64,000 nt of DNA from Nocardia aurantia. Its GTDB lineage: Bacteria; Actinomycetota; Actinomycetes; Mycobacteriales; Mycobacteriaceae. A program made the position numbers and the translations under genes. The first letter of the stretch is position 1; the number at the start of each line of letters is the position of its first letter. Where the stretch lies: the NCBI RefSeq assembly GCF_009604425.1, contig NZ_WEGI01000004.1:434001-498000 (forward strand). The letters are read 5' to 3'. Shown here piece after piece: positions 15,901 to 24,384 of this stretch. Below the pieces are notes generated by a model. It saw only the letters and a list, made by a program, of their open reading frames with translations, did no database searches and had not been told where the DNA came from.

Positions 15901-17703
15901 ATGCTCGTTCGTACCACTTCACGCGCCGAGGAGATTCCGTTGACCGACCCGACGCCAGTCCCGGATACCGAACGGATCGTCCGCAACGACGGATTCGACC
16001 TGGCCGTCTACGAATACGGCGATCCGGCCGCCGAGACCGTGGTGCTGGTGCACGGCTGGCCCGACGACCACCACCTGTGGGATCGGGTGATCCCGTTGCT
16101 GTCCGGGCGTTTTCACGTCGTCGCCTACGACACCCGCGGGCACGGCCGCTCCACCCGCACCGACCGCACCGCCGACTACCGGCTGGACCGGTTCGCCGGG
16201 GACTTCTTCGCGGTGGCCGCCGCGGTCAGCCCGGACCGGCCCGTGCACGTGCTCGCCCACGACTGGGGTTCGGTGCAGATGTGGGCCGCGGTGTGCCTGC
16301 CGGAGGCCGCCGATCGGGTCGCGTCGTTCACCTCGGTATCCGGCCCGAACCTCGACCACCTCTCCCGCTGGGCGTGGCGCAAACTCTTCCGTGGTGCGGT
16401 GTGGGCGCCGTTCACCCAGGTGCTGTCCTCGGCCTACACCCTGCTGTTCATGACGCCCGGACTGCCGCGCGTCGTGCTGCGTCCGGTGGCGACCGAGCGG
16501 ATGTGGCGGCAGTTCGTCGCGCTGATGAACGAAACCTCTCCGGAGAACGTGAAACTCGGCCCGATGTTCCGCCGGGACTTCTTCGACGGGATGCGCATCT
16601 ATCGCGCGAACATCATGCGCCGCGCGTTCGTCCCGCGCCGCCGGCACACCGAGGTACCGGTCCAATTGATCATCGCCCGTAAGGATGTCGCGGTGCGGCC
16701 CGCCGGTTACGAGGACACCCCCCGGTGGACCGCGCAGCTGTGGCGGCGCGAGGTCGGCGGCGGGCACTGGCTGCCGTTCTCCCACCCGGAGCTACTCGCC
16801 ACGGCCACAACGGAACTCGTGGATTCCCTGGGCGGCGGCGACACACCCCGGACCCTGCGCCGCGCCGAGGTGGGCCGGCCGGGACGGCCGTACGACGACC
16901 ACCTGGTGGTGATCACCGGCGGTGGCAGCGGGATCGGCCGCGAGACGGCGCTCGCGTTCGCGCGCCGCGGCGCCGAGATCGTGCTGTCCGACATCGATCT
17001 CGACGCGGCGAAGGAGACCGCCGCCCTCGTCGCCGCGGCGGGCGGCACCGCGCACCCCTACGCCGTCGACGTGGCCGACGAGACCGCCGTCGCGGACCAC
17101 TGCGCCGCCGTGATCGCCACGCACGGCGTGCCGGACATCCTGATCAACAACGCCGGCGTCGGCCAGGCCGGCGACTTCTTCGACACGACCGCGGCCGACT
17201 TCGACCGGGTGCTGCGCATCAACCTCGGCGGTGTGGTGAACGGCTGCCGGACCTTCGGCGCGGCGATGGCCGAGCGCGGACTCGGCGGCCACATCGTGAA
17301 CCTGTCCAGCATGGCCGCCTACACGCCGCAGCGCGGTTTCAGCGCGTACTCGACGAGCAAGTCGGCGGTGTTCATGTTCTCCGACTGCCTGCGCGCCGAA
17401 CTGGCCGGCCGGGGCATCTCGGTGCACACCGTGTGCCCCGGCATCGTCCACACGAATATCATTGCCGCCACCCGATTCTCGGGCCTGTCCGAGCAGGCCG
17501 AGGCCGACCGTCAGGCCCACTACGACGCCCTGTACCGCCGCCGCGGCTACGGCCCGGAGAAGGTCGCCGAGCAGATCGTCCGGGCGGTCGAGAACGACCG
17601 CGCGGTCGTCCCCGTGACGCCGGAGGCGCACCTCCAGTACCACGTCAACCGCCTGGCACCGGCCCTGGTCCGTTTCGCCGCGTCCCGGGTGAAGCTGACC
17701 TGA
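15901..17703 (+). CDS. EphD-like protein: alpha/beta hydrolase fused to an SDR
   Basis: 600 aa, close to the 592 aa of mycobacterial EphD, which acts on epoxide intermediates of mycolic acid metabolism. Residues about 20-300 are an epoxide-hydrolase-type alpha/beta hydrolase with oxyanion motif VHGWPDDHHLW and nucleophile Asp in LAHDWGS. Residues about 325-590 are an SDR with VITGGGSGIG, NNAGVG and the catalytic pair in AYSTSKSA. Both catalytic sets look intact. It is the third gene of the operon starting at 13900, suggesting lipid or mycolate modification. Confidence 0.88.
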   Translation: MLVRTTSRAEEIPLTDPTPVPDTERIVRNDGFDLAVYEYGDPAAETVVLVHGWPDDHHLWDRVIPLLSGRFHVVAYDTRGHGRSTRTDRTADYRLDRFAGDFFAVAAAVSPDRPVHVLAHDWGSVQMWAAVCLPEAADRVASFTSVSGPNLDHLSRWAWRKLFRGAVWAPFTQVLSSAYTLLFMTPGLPRVVLRPVATERMWRQFVALMNETSPENVKLGPMFRRDFFDGMRIYRANIMRRAFVPRRRHTEVPVQLIIARKDVAVRPAGYEDTPRWTAQLWRREVGGGHWLPFSHPELLATATTELVDSLGGGDTPRTLRRAEVGRPGRPYDDHLVVITGGGSGIGRETALAFARRGAEIVLSDIDLDAAKETAALVAAAGGTAHPYAVDVADETAVADHCAAVIATHGVPDILINNAGVGQAGDFFDTTAADFDRVLRINLGGVVNGCRTFGAAMAERGLGGHIVNLSSMAAYTPQRGFSAYSTSKSAVFMFSDCLRAELAGRGISVHTVCPGIVHTNIIAATRFSGLSEQAEADRQAHYDALYRRRGYGPEKVAEQIVRAVENDRAVVPVTPEAHLQYHVNRLAPALVRFAASRVKLT

Positions 17704-17841
17704 TCCGTTCGGGCTCCGGGAGTTTCGTCAACCGGGGTCCGGCCACGCGGGTGGTCTCGGCCCGGCCGGAACATGCCGTTGCGGTACCGCGAAGCCGCAC
17801 CGGCTGTCCCCGTAACGGGAAGGCCGGTCCCGCAATAGCTT

Positions 17842-18324
17842 TCAGAGCTTCGTGAAACCCGGGTGCAGTAGCGGTGTCAGCCCTTGTTCCGCGGCCACCC
17901 GCTGTAGCAGGGACTGCAACGTGCTGCGTTCCTCTGCGCTCAATGCGGCGCAGACGGCCTGTTCGTGCGCCATGCCGACCTCGCGGAGCCGTCCGAGCAG
18001 CGCCTCGCCCTGCGCGGTCAGGTGAATCGCGTGCAGTCGCCGGTCGTCGGGGTTGCGGCGGCGTTCGATGAGCCCGCGTTGTTCCATCGCGTCCGCGAAC
18101 GGCACGAACCGGCTCGGCGGCAGTCCCAGCGCGTCGGCGAGTTCGCGCTGGCTGCGGCCCGGTGTCGCGGCCAGCAGCCGCAGCAACCCGGCCTGCGGCG
18201 GGGTCAGATCGAGTTCGGCGACCCGCTCGGCGAATCGGGTCGTCGCATGCGCTCCCAGCTGTGCGAGCAGGAACGCGACGCCACCGCCGCGCGGCGGCCC
18301 GCCGGTCGTACCGTTCGTTTCCAC
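17842..18324 (-). CDS. MarR-family transcriptional regulator
   Basis: 160 aa from the GTG at 18324. Winged-helix core LDLTPPQAGLLRLLAA, RSQRELADALGLPPSRF and the wing RRNPDDRRLHAIHLT are typical of MarR. A TTG at 18348 would add eight residues, but it lies inside the promoter and operator region, so I prefer the GTG. It is divergent from the membrane protein at 18413, with palindromes between them, so it probably represses that gene and itself. Confidence 0.87.
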   Translation of the reverse strand: METNGTTGGPPRGGGVAFLLAQLGAHATTRFAERVAELDLTPPQAGLLRLLAATPGRSQRELADALGLPPSRFVPFADAMEQRGLIERRRNPDDRRLHAIHLTAQGEALLGRLREVGMAHEQAVCAALSAEERSTLQSLLQRVAAEQGLTPLLHPGFTKL

Positions 18325-18341
18325 CCGGGTATCATAGCGCC

Positions 18342-18368
18342 TTGACAATCGTTACAGATTGTAATCAT
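18342..18368. promoter_or_regulatory. MarR operator overlapping a rightward promoter
   Basis: The -35 hexamer TTGACA is at 18342-18347, with a weak -10 (CATTAT) about 18 nt later. Two nested palindromes overlap it: ACAATC-n6-GATTGT (18345-18362) and TTACA-GAT-TGTAA (18352-18364). This is a typical layout for repression of the 18413 gene by the divergent MarR protein. Confidence 0.6.
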
Positions 18369-18412
18369 TATTTACGTACACGGTTGTTCCGCTCCGACCT
18401 CAGGAGGACTCC

Positions 18413-19087
18413 ATGACCACCGACACCGCGCCCCGCACCCGCCGCCGCCCGCAGTCCGGGCCGCCGCTGTGGATACCGACCCTCGCGTTCACGGCCCTCA
18501 CCGTCGCCTATGTGGTCGTGAACCGATCGACCCCGCACCCCGACGCGTCCGGATCCGACGTATTGCGTTATGCCATCGAACATTCGGGCGCGCAGCAGGC
18601 GGGCGCGTTCCTCATCCTGGTCTCGGCCATGCCGCTGACGATCGTCACCGCCGTGGTCTACCGCCGGCTGCGCGCGCTCGGCATCACCGCACCGGGTTCG
18701 GCCATCGCACTGCTCGGCGGGACCCTCGCCGCGGTCGCCCTCGCCCTGTCCGGCCTGTTCACCTGGGCCGGGTCTCGTCTGGGCGCGGACGCCGGCCCGG
18801 CACTGGCCCGCGCGCTGGCCGACCTGTCGTTCGTGGCCGGCGGCCCGCTCTACGCGGCGACGTTCGGCCTGCTCATCGCGGGCATCGCCGTGCCGGCCCT
18901 GCTGGCCCGCCTGGTTCCGGCGCCGCTGGCCTGGATCGGCCTCGCGCTCGCCGTGGCCGGCGAGGTCGCGACGCTGGGCCTCCTGGTCGACGCCCTGACC
19001 TACCTGCTTCCCGTCGTGCGCTTCGGCGGCCTGCTCTGGTTGCTGGTGACCGCCTTCCCGCTGCCCCGGCACCGCCGCGACGTCTGA
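18413..19087 (+). CDS. Integral membrane protein of unknown function
   Basis: 224 aa with about six hydrophobic segments, for example LAFTALTVAYVVVN, IVTAVVYRRL, ALALSGLFTWAG and WIGLALAVAGEVATLGLLV. Size and layout are like DUF4386-type membrane proteins, but I do not see a decisive motif. It is first in a two-gene unit with the SDR at 19120, 32 nt downstream, behind a MarR-controlled promoter. The SD is AGGAGG just before the ATG. Confidence 0.8.
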   Translation: MTTDTAPRTRRRPQSGPPLWIPTLAFTALTVAYVVVNRSTPHPDASGSDVLRYAIEHSGAQQAGAFLILVSAMPLTIVTAVVYRRLRALGITAPGSAIALLGGTLAAVALALSGLFTWAGSRLGADAGPALARALADLSFVAGGPLYAATFGLLIAGIAVPALLARLVPAPLAWIGLALAVAGEVATLGLLVDALTYLLPVVRFGGLLWLLVTAFPLPRHRRDV

Positions 19088-19119
19088 CCCGAAAATACTT
19101 GTCCACGAAGGGAATTCCC

Positions 19120-19884
19120 ATGCTCGCCACCTACGCTGACCTGACCGGCAAGGTCGCCGTCGTCACGGGCGGTTCCCGGGGCATCGGCGCTCGGACCGCT
19201 CGCCTGCTCGCCGAGCAGGGCACCGCGGTCTGCGTCGTCGGCCGCGACGAGGACGCACTGACCGGCGTCGTCGCGGCCATCACCGCCGCGGGCGGTACCG
19301 CGATCGGCAAGGTCGCGGACGTGACCGACCCCGATGCCCTTGCGGCACTGAGCCCGATGGTCGAATCCGAACTCGGACCACCCGATATCCTGGCCGCCTT
19401 CGCGGGTGGTCAGGGACGCCCCACACCCACCCGGCTACTCGGGGTCGAGCGCTGGTACGAGGTCCTCGACTCCGACCTGACCTCGGCCTTCCTCACCATC
19501 CGGACCTTCCTGCCGGCCATGCTGGAACGTCGGCGCGGCGCGATCATCACCATGGCGTCCGCCGCGGGCCGTCAGCCCAGCCAGGCCAACCTGGCCTACG
19601 GTGTCGCGAACGCCGGCCTGATCATGCTCACCCGCCACCTCGCCACCGAACTGGGCCCGGACGGCATCCGGATCAACGCCATCGCCCCGTCGTCGATTCG
19701 CACGGAGAAGGTCGCCGCGAACATGCCCGAACCCGTGCAGCGACAGGTCGCCGGCATGCACCCGTTGCGCCGCCTCGGCACGACCGACGACGTCGCGCAG
19801 ACCGCGCTGTTCCTGGCCTCGGACGCCTCGGCCTACCTCAGCGGGATCACCGTCGACGTCGCCGGCGGCCGAATCACCAACTGA
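19120..19884 (+). CDS. SDR-family oxidoreductase lacking the canonical catalytic lysine
   Basis: 254 aa with VVTGGSRGIG at the N-terminus, GDxxD-like ADVTDPDAL, and the usual C-terminal GITVDVAGG. The active-site Tyr is kept in LAYGVANAG, but the residue four later is Asn where YxxxK SDRs have Lys. A few SDRs tolerate this; activity is uncertain. ATG at 19120 with AAGGGA about 7 nt upstream. It probably forms an operon with the upstream membrane protein. Confidence 0.88.
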   Translation: MLATYADLTGKVAVVTGGSRGIGARTARLLAEQGTAVCVVGRDEDALTGVVAAITAAGGTAIGKVADVTDPDALAALSPMVESELGPPDILAAFAGGQGRPTPTRLLGVERWYEVLDSDLTSAFLTIRTFLPAMLERRRGAIITMASAAGRQPSQANLAYGVANAGLIMLTRHLATELGPDGIRINAIAPSSIRTEKVAANMPEPVQRQVAGMHPLRRLGTTDDVAQTALFLASDASAYLSGITVDVAGGRITN

Positions 19885-20030
19885 AACAGGCTGCGCCGCA
19901 GCCGGTCCCGGCCGCACGGCATGCCCGATGTGCCGGATCCACGCATGGGCCGGTTCCGATGGGCCGGGAAGTGCGCGTCGCCGCTGCCACGTACGGAATC
20001 CATCGCCTGTCGTTGCGACGGGAGCAGCGA

Positions 20031-20570
20031 TCACCGGGTACGGGATGTAGCGGAACCGGTTTCGCGCAAGGCGGTTTCGATGAGGTCGACCCGATCGAGG
20101 GGGATACCCCAGGGCCGGTCCACACCCACCACGGTGTCGAGATCCCAGAGCACGCAACGCTCCCCGGGGCGGGCCACAAGTGACCAGGCGACCACCGTGC
20201 GGCCGAGCTGGTCGGCCATGGAATCGGCTGTGCCGCCGCCGAATCCGTCACCCTCGGGAAAGTGGTGGAGGAAGCGGCCGTAGGCGTCGTCGCAGAAGCG
20301 GGCGTAGCGACCGGTGCACAGGATCAGGCCGTGCCAGGCCTCGTCGACCGCGTGCGACGGCATGCCGATCCGTTTGCCGTCGCGCATCGCCGCGCCGCAG
20401 CAGCGAAGCCATTGCCGCAGGCCGGTGTCCACCAGTTCGCGCGGTTGCCACGGGGAGGTCTTGAAGACCGCCTCGGACAGCTCGAGCACCTCAACCGCCC
20501 GCTGCATCCGGGGCAGGTCGACGGGGCGCATCGGGTTCGCGGCGGTGCGCGGAGAGCGTTGCCACAGCAC
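20031..20570 (-). CDS. GRDP/DUF1399-like protein with a conserved VDEAWH motif
   Basis: 179 aa, GTG start at 20570. It contains VDEAWHGLILCTGRYARFC and then GRFLHHFPEG. This D-E-x-W-H-x8-Y-x-x-F-C pattern with a distal HH is seen in bacterial proteins annotated as glycine-rich-domain-like (DUF1399 type). The His and Cys residues could bind metal. It is divergent from the Cys/His/Gly-rich membrane protein at 20671, with only 100 bp between them. From memory, genes of these two kinds often sit together; I could not check this. Confidence 0.65.
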   Translation of the reverse strand: MLWQRSPRTAANPMRPVDLPRMQRAVEVLELSEAVFKTSPWQPRELVDTGLRQWLRCCGAAMRDGKRIGMPSHAVDEAWHGLILCTGRYARFCDDAYGRFLHHFPEGDGFGGGTADSMADQLGRTVVAWSLVARPGERCVLWDLDTVVGVDRPWGIPLDRVDLIETALRETGSATSRTR

Positions 20571-20670
20571 ACCTCACGGTAGAGCCGGGCGGACCCGGCA
20601 GGCAACCGTGCGGCGCTGCCCCGGAATTCGAGTGGTTGACGAGCGGCGGCGGTGCCGGAAAGCTGCGTGT

Positions 20671-21117
20671 ATGAGCATCGTCCTGGTCATGGCCCTGTTC
20701 GTGTTCGGGCCGGTGATCCTGGTTCTCGTCATCATCGGCCTGGCCGTCCGATCGCAGTCCCGGCGTGCGTACCGCCGTGGTCCGGCGCGGCGCTACCGGG
20801 CCGGGGGATCGGATTATTCCGGCGGCAGCGACGACGATTTCTCGCGCAACGCCGCACTGTGGGCCGCCGGGGAATCCGCGGGCTGGTCCGGCGGTCACCA
20901 TTCGCCCGGTGGTCATCACTCACACGGCGGCCACCACGACAGCGGCCCCGGTTCGACGCACCACCACGACAGCGGCGGTTCGCATCACGGAAGTAGTTGC
21001 GGCGGTGGCCATCACAACAGTAGCTGCGGTGGTGGCAGCAGTTGCGGGGGCGGCAGCAGCTGTGGCGGGGGCAGCAGTTGCGGTGGTGGCGGCAGCAGTT
21101 GCGGCGGAGGCAGTTGA
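20671..21117 (+). CDS. Membrane-anchored His/Gly/Cys-rich protein with SSCGGG repeats
   Basis: 148 aa. One transmembrane segment (VMALFVFGPVILVLVIIGLAV) is followed by basic residues. A His-rich region (about 73-112) has repeated GGHH units. The tail after about residue 107 consists of SSCGGG units, seven cysteines in all. The composition suggests metal binding by His and Cys, on the outside if the N-terminus is the anchor. It is similar in style to TIGR04222-type membrane proteins that end in Cys-Gly tails, but I do not see that domain. Function unknown. Confidence 0.75.
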   Translation: MSIVLVMALFVFGPVILVLVIIGLAVRSQSRRAYRRGPARRYRAGGSDYSGGSDDDFSRNAALWAAGESAGWSGGHHSPGGHHSHGGHHDSGPGSTHHHDSGGSHHGSSCGGGHHNSSCGGGSSCGGGSSCGGGSSCGGGGSSCGGGS

Positions 21118-21207
21118 CCGCCGTTGCCGGGGCGGCGGCAGACGTCCGCCGAGTGTTCCCGCGGCACAGCGGAAGCGGTGCCGCCGACGATCGGGGCCGC
21201 GCGTCGC

Positions 21208-22212
21208 TCAGGTGGTGGTCCGGTCCCGGGTCGCGTAGAGGCTCGTGGCGGTGACCGTGCCCAGCGCCGCGACGATCACCAGTAGTGAAGCGGCGGTGGG
21301 GATCTCGGGCACCGCGACACCGGTGCCGTGCAACCATTCCAGGATCAGCTTCAGGCCGATGAATCCGAGGATCGCCGCCAGTCCGTAGGCGAGGTGCACC
21401 AGCCGCGACAGCGCCGCGTGCAGGACGAAATACAGCGCGCGCAGACCCAGCAGCGCGAAGGCGTTGGTGGCGAACACCAGATACGGGTCACCGGTCACGC
21501 CGTACACCGCGGGCACCGAGTCGACCGCGAAGATCAGATCGGTGGTCATCACCGCGACCACCACCAGCGCCAGCGGGGTCAGCGCGCGCCGGCCCGAGAC
21601 CCGGCCGAGCATCCGCGTGCCCTGGTATTCCTCGGTCACCGGCACCAGTCGCCGCAGCACCCGCACCGACCGCAGCTTGCCGACCTCCACCGTCTGCTCG
21701 TGTCCGCTCACGGCGTCGCGGATCAACTTCGCGGCGGTGAACAGCAGGACCACCCCGAACAGCAGGAACGCCCAGTCGAAGGTAGCCAGCGCACCCGCAC
21801 CCACCGCGATGAACACCCCGCGCAGGACCAGCGCCCCGGCGATCCCGTACAGCAGCACCCGCTGGGCCAGCGCCGCCGGCACGGCGAAGGCGGTCAGCAA
21901 CAACATGAAGATGAACAGATTGTCGACCGACAGTGATTTCTCCAGGAGATAGCCGGTGACGAATTCGGTGGCCGGTTTTCCCCCGAATGCGGCCCACAAC
22001 AGGCCCGCGAATCCGAACGGCAGGGCCACATAGAACACCGTCCACTTCACAGCCTCACGTGTGGACACCTCGTGCGGCCGCCGGGTGACGGCGAAATCCA
22101 GAACCAGCAGCGCCAGCACTCCGGCGATCGTGGCGATCCACAACCAAGGCGACGCGACGGTGTGTAGCGCGGTCTCGGTGGACGACGCGGACGCTGCCAG
22201 GGTGGAAAACAT
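21208..22212 (-). CDS. TerC-family membrane protein, probable manganese exporter
   Basis: 334 aa with about nine transmembrane helices. TerC signatures include EKSLSVDNLFIFMLL and TTDLIFAVDSVPAVYGVT, whose acidic residues line the metal path. Related Alx/MntP/TerC proteins export Mn2+. The ATG at 22212 has GAGGAG upstream. A yybP-ykoY-like leader directly precedes it, giving independent support for Mn2+ control. A longer reading frame upstream would start inside the riboswitch and is unlikely. Confidence 0.9.
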   Translation of the reverse strand: MFSTLAASASSTETALHTVASPWLWIATIAGVLALLVLDFAVTRRPHEVSTREAVKWTVFYVALPFGFAGLLWAAFGGKPATEFVTGYLLEKSLSVDNLFIFMLLLTAFAVPAALAQRVLLYGIAGALVLRGVFIAVGAGALATFDWAFLLFGVVLLFTAAKLIRDAVSGHEQTVEVGKLRSVRVLRRLVPVTEEYQGTRMLGRVSGRRALTPLALVVVAVMTTDLIFAVDSVPAVYGVTGDPYLVFATNAFALLGLRALYFVLHAALSRLVHLAYGLAAILGFIGLKLILEWLHGTGVAVPEIPTAASLLVIVAALGTVTATSLYATRDRTTT

Positions 22213-22237
22213 GAAACTCCTCGGGTACGACAAACAA

Positions 22238-22333
22238 CCCGAGGTCTCCTTCGCCCGTAATGGGCGGCCGCCCGGGGATCCCGCCGGTGGAATCCGTACT
22301 GACCGAGTCGGCTCTTGGGAAGTACTCCCCTCG
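22238..22333 (-). promoter_or_regulatory. yybP-ykoY-type manganese riboswitch in the terC leader
   Basis: Read on the minus strand, the leader begins CGAGGGGAGTACTTCCC (about 22333-22317) and ends GAAGGAGACCTCGGG (about 22252-22238). CGAGG pairs with CCTCG to close the element. Between them lie a GC-rich hairpin and the internal GCGGCCGC-type stem. GGGGAGTA near the 5' side and GGAGACCTC near the 3' side are hallmarks of the yybP-ykoY class upstream of actinobacterial terC genes. It ends about 26 nt before the ATG. Confidence 0.85.
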
Positions 22334-22400
22334 CCCCGTCACGATAGCGAAGATTTTGCCGGTATGCCAATCGGGGGCGTCCAGCGCCGCGGCGGACCGT

Positions 22401-22934
22401 TCAGTCCGTGCCGGAAATGCCTGCGACATGGCGTAATTGGGCCAGGAATTCGCCGTGATCGTCGGCGGCGACCAGGTAGTGGGACACCGCCAGCCGGACG
22501 ATCGTGCCCGCGATGACCGCCGGGTCGCCGTGCGGCACGAGCGGCCCGAGCAGGTCGCGCATGATCGGCACGATCCGATTCATCTGGGAGAGAACGTGAT
22601 CCGGCTCGATGTGGACGAGGCTGGTCAGCCGATAGGTGCTCTGTGAGGCGACGATGGACCGCAGCACGGCGTCGAGCCGGTCGGCCTCGGTCGGTCCCGT
22701 CGCGGCGCGCCGGAGCTCCTTCTCCACGTTGTGCAGTTCGTATTCGCCGAAGGCCGCGAGCAACTGCTCCTTGGAGGAGAACAGCCGATAGAGCGTGGGC
22801 CGGGAGATCTTCGCCTGGATGGCGACGTCGGACAGGCTCAGCTTGCCGGCCCCCCGGCGACTGAGCACCTCGTAGGTCGCGCGCAGGATGCGCGTACGGG
22901 TGCTGGTGTCGCGGTCGCCGGAAGTCGAGTCCAC
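22401..22934 (-). CDS. TetR-family transcriptional regulator
   Basis: 177 aa with an N-terminal TetR helix-turn-helix (RTRILRATYEVLSRRG, then LSDVAIQAKISRPTLYRLF and the SKEQLLAAF continuation). The C-terminal ligand domain has no clear relatives visible. It is divergent from a cytochrome P450, with a two-tier palindrome just outside its start codon, so P450 control and autoregulation are likely. Confidence 0.88.
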   Translation of the reverse strand: MDSTSGDRDTSTRTRILRATYEVLSRRGAGKLSLSDVAIQAKISRPTLYRLFSSKEQLLAAFGEYELHNVEKELRRAATGPTEADRLDAVLRSIVASQSTYRLTSLVHIEPDHVLSQMNRIVPIMRDLLGPLVPHGDPAVIAGTIVRLAVSHYLVAADDHGEFLAQLRHVAGISGTD

Positions 22935-22935
22935 T

Positions 22936-22968
22936 TTACAACCTTTACACTTTTTGTAAGGAATGTAA
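22936..22968. promoter_or_regulatory. Nested TTACA/TGTAA operator between TetR and P450 genes
   Basis: Left half TTACA-n4-TTACA (22936-22949), 5-bp centre, right half TGTAA-n4-TGTAA (22955-22968). Both inner and outer half-sites are symmetric, as expected for two TetR dimers binding in register. Confidence 0.68.
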
Positions 22969-23084
22969 TACTAGCCGCGGTCGGGCGGCCCGGTTCGTTC
23001 CTTCGCTCGTTGTCGAATCCTAGGTGTCTCCTGCCTGCTCACGGGAGAAGCGGGTGCCTCGGCCGCACGCGAGAGAGAGGCATC

Positions 23085-24308
23085 ATGACCGACACGCTCG
23101 TCTCCGACGACGCCATCGACTTCGACCCGTTCGCCGCCGAATTCCACGAGGACCCGCATCCCCTCTACCGCCGGTTGCGCGACGAGGCTCCCGTTTACCA
23201 CAACCCGCGCTACGGCTTCTACGCCCTGTCCCGCTACGCCGATGTCGCGCCGGCGATGAAGGATTTCGACGCGTACTCCTCCGCCCGCGGCATCACCCTG
23301 GAACAGGTGCTCGCCCCGGAACCCCCGGACCAGCGGATCCCGATGATCATCATGATGGATCCGCCGGAACACACCCGGATGCGCAAACTGGTCAACAAGG
23401 TCTTCACCCCGCGCGCCATCTCGGAACTGGAGCCGATGATCACCGCGACCGTGCGCGAATTCGCCGAACGCCTCGATCCCGAGCAGTTCGACCTGGTCGA
23501 GGACTTCTCCACCCTGTTCCCGATCGAGGTCATCACCACCATGCTCGGCGTGCCGCGCGAGGACCGGCAGCAACTGCGCGCCTGGCTCGCCGCCCCGCTG
23601 GAACGCGCCCCCGGCCAGATGGAACTCAGCGAGGAGGGCAAGGCCGCGGTCATCGAATCCACGATGTTCTACGCGAAGCTGATCGCCGAACGCCGCGCGA
23701 ATCCGCAGGACGACATGATCAGCCGCCTGATCGAGGTGGAGGTCGACCGCGAGGACGGCAGCACCACCCGCCTCACCGACCGCGAGATCCTCGGCTTCGC
23801 GGCCCTGCTGGCCGGCGCCGGCGCGGAGACCGTCGCCAAGGTGCTGGGCATCGCCACGGTGATCTTCGCCGACCACCCGGACCAGTGGCGGGCGATGCAC
23901 GCCGACCGGTCCCTGATCCCCGGCGCCTTCGAGGAACTGCTGCGCTACGACGGCCCGGTCCAGTACGACGTGCGCTACAGCCGCCGCGACATCACCCTGC
24001 ACGACCGCACGATCCCCGCGCAGAGTCCGGTCCTGATGCTGCTGGCCTCCGCGACCCGGGACCCGCGCAGTTTCGCCGACGCCGACCGCTTCGACATCAC
24101 CCGCCCGTTCACGGGCAACAACCTCGGCCTCGGCTACGGCATCCACCGCTGCCTCGGCGCGGCCCTGGCCCGGCTCGAGGGCCGAATCGCGTTGAACGCC
24201 ATGCTCGATCTGATGCCGGAATACGAACTGGACCGCGCGGGCCTGCGCCGCGCCCACGTCACCAGCGTCGGTGGCTGGACCAACGTGCCCGTCCGAGTCC
24301 ACCGCTGA
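23085..24308 (+). CDS. Cytochrome P450
   Basis: 407 aa, standard for a soluble bacterial P450. The I-helix oxygen motif is LAGAGAETVAK, the ExxR motif is in FEELLRYDGPVQ, and the haem-binding region is LGYGIHRCLGAALARLE, where the usual Phe of FGxGxHxCLG is Tyr. The ATG at 23085 lies after an AG-rich ribosome site (GAGAGAGAGG). The divergent TetR suggests induction by the substrate or product. No ferredoxin gene is adjacent. Substrate unknown. Confidence 0.93.
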   Translation: MTDTLVSDDAIDFDPFAAEFHEDPHPLYRRLRDEAPVYHNPRYGFYALSRYADVAPAMKDFDAYSSARGITLEQVLAPEPPDQRIPMIIMMDPPEHTRMRKLVNKVFTPRAISELEPMITATVREFAERLDPEQFDLVEDFSTLFPIEVITTMLGVPREDRQQLRAWLAAPLERAPGQMELSEEGKAAVIESTMFYAKLIAERRANPQDDMISRLIEVEVDREDGSTTRLTDREILGFAALLAGAGAETVAKVLGIATVIFADHPDQWRAMHADRSLIPGAFEELLRYDGPVQYDVRYSRRDITLHDRTIPAQSPVLMLLASATRDPRSFADADRFDITRPFTGNNLGLGYGIHRCLGAALARLEGRIALNAMLDLMPEYELDRAGLRRAHVTSVGGWTNVPVRVHR

Positions 24309-24317
24309 CGATCCCGC

Positions 24318-24340
24318 TTGACTTCAACCAATGTTGAGGT
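24318..24340 (+). promoter_or_regulatory. MerR/SoxR-type promoter of the quinone oxidoreductase gene
   Basis: The -35 TTGACT (24318-24323) overlaps a near-perfect inverted repeat ACTTCAAC-CAAT-GTTGAGGT (24321-24340, one mismatch in 8). The core TCAA/TTGA resembles SoxR boxes (CCTCAA-n-TTGAGG). MerR-class activators use this arrangement with an elongated spacer. The gene start is 45 bp downstream. Confidence 0.65.
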
Positions 24341-24384
24341 AGCACCCTGGTCGAATCGTGTTCGAGTGAAAGGAAACGACCAAC

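Noticed and set aside
18325..18348. TTG start for the MarR protein at 18348
   Set aside because: It would place the start codon inside the divergent promoter and operator; the GTG at 18324 is more likely, though leader mapping could change this.
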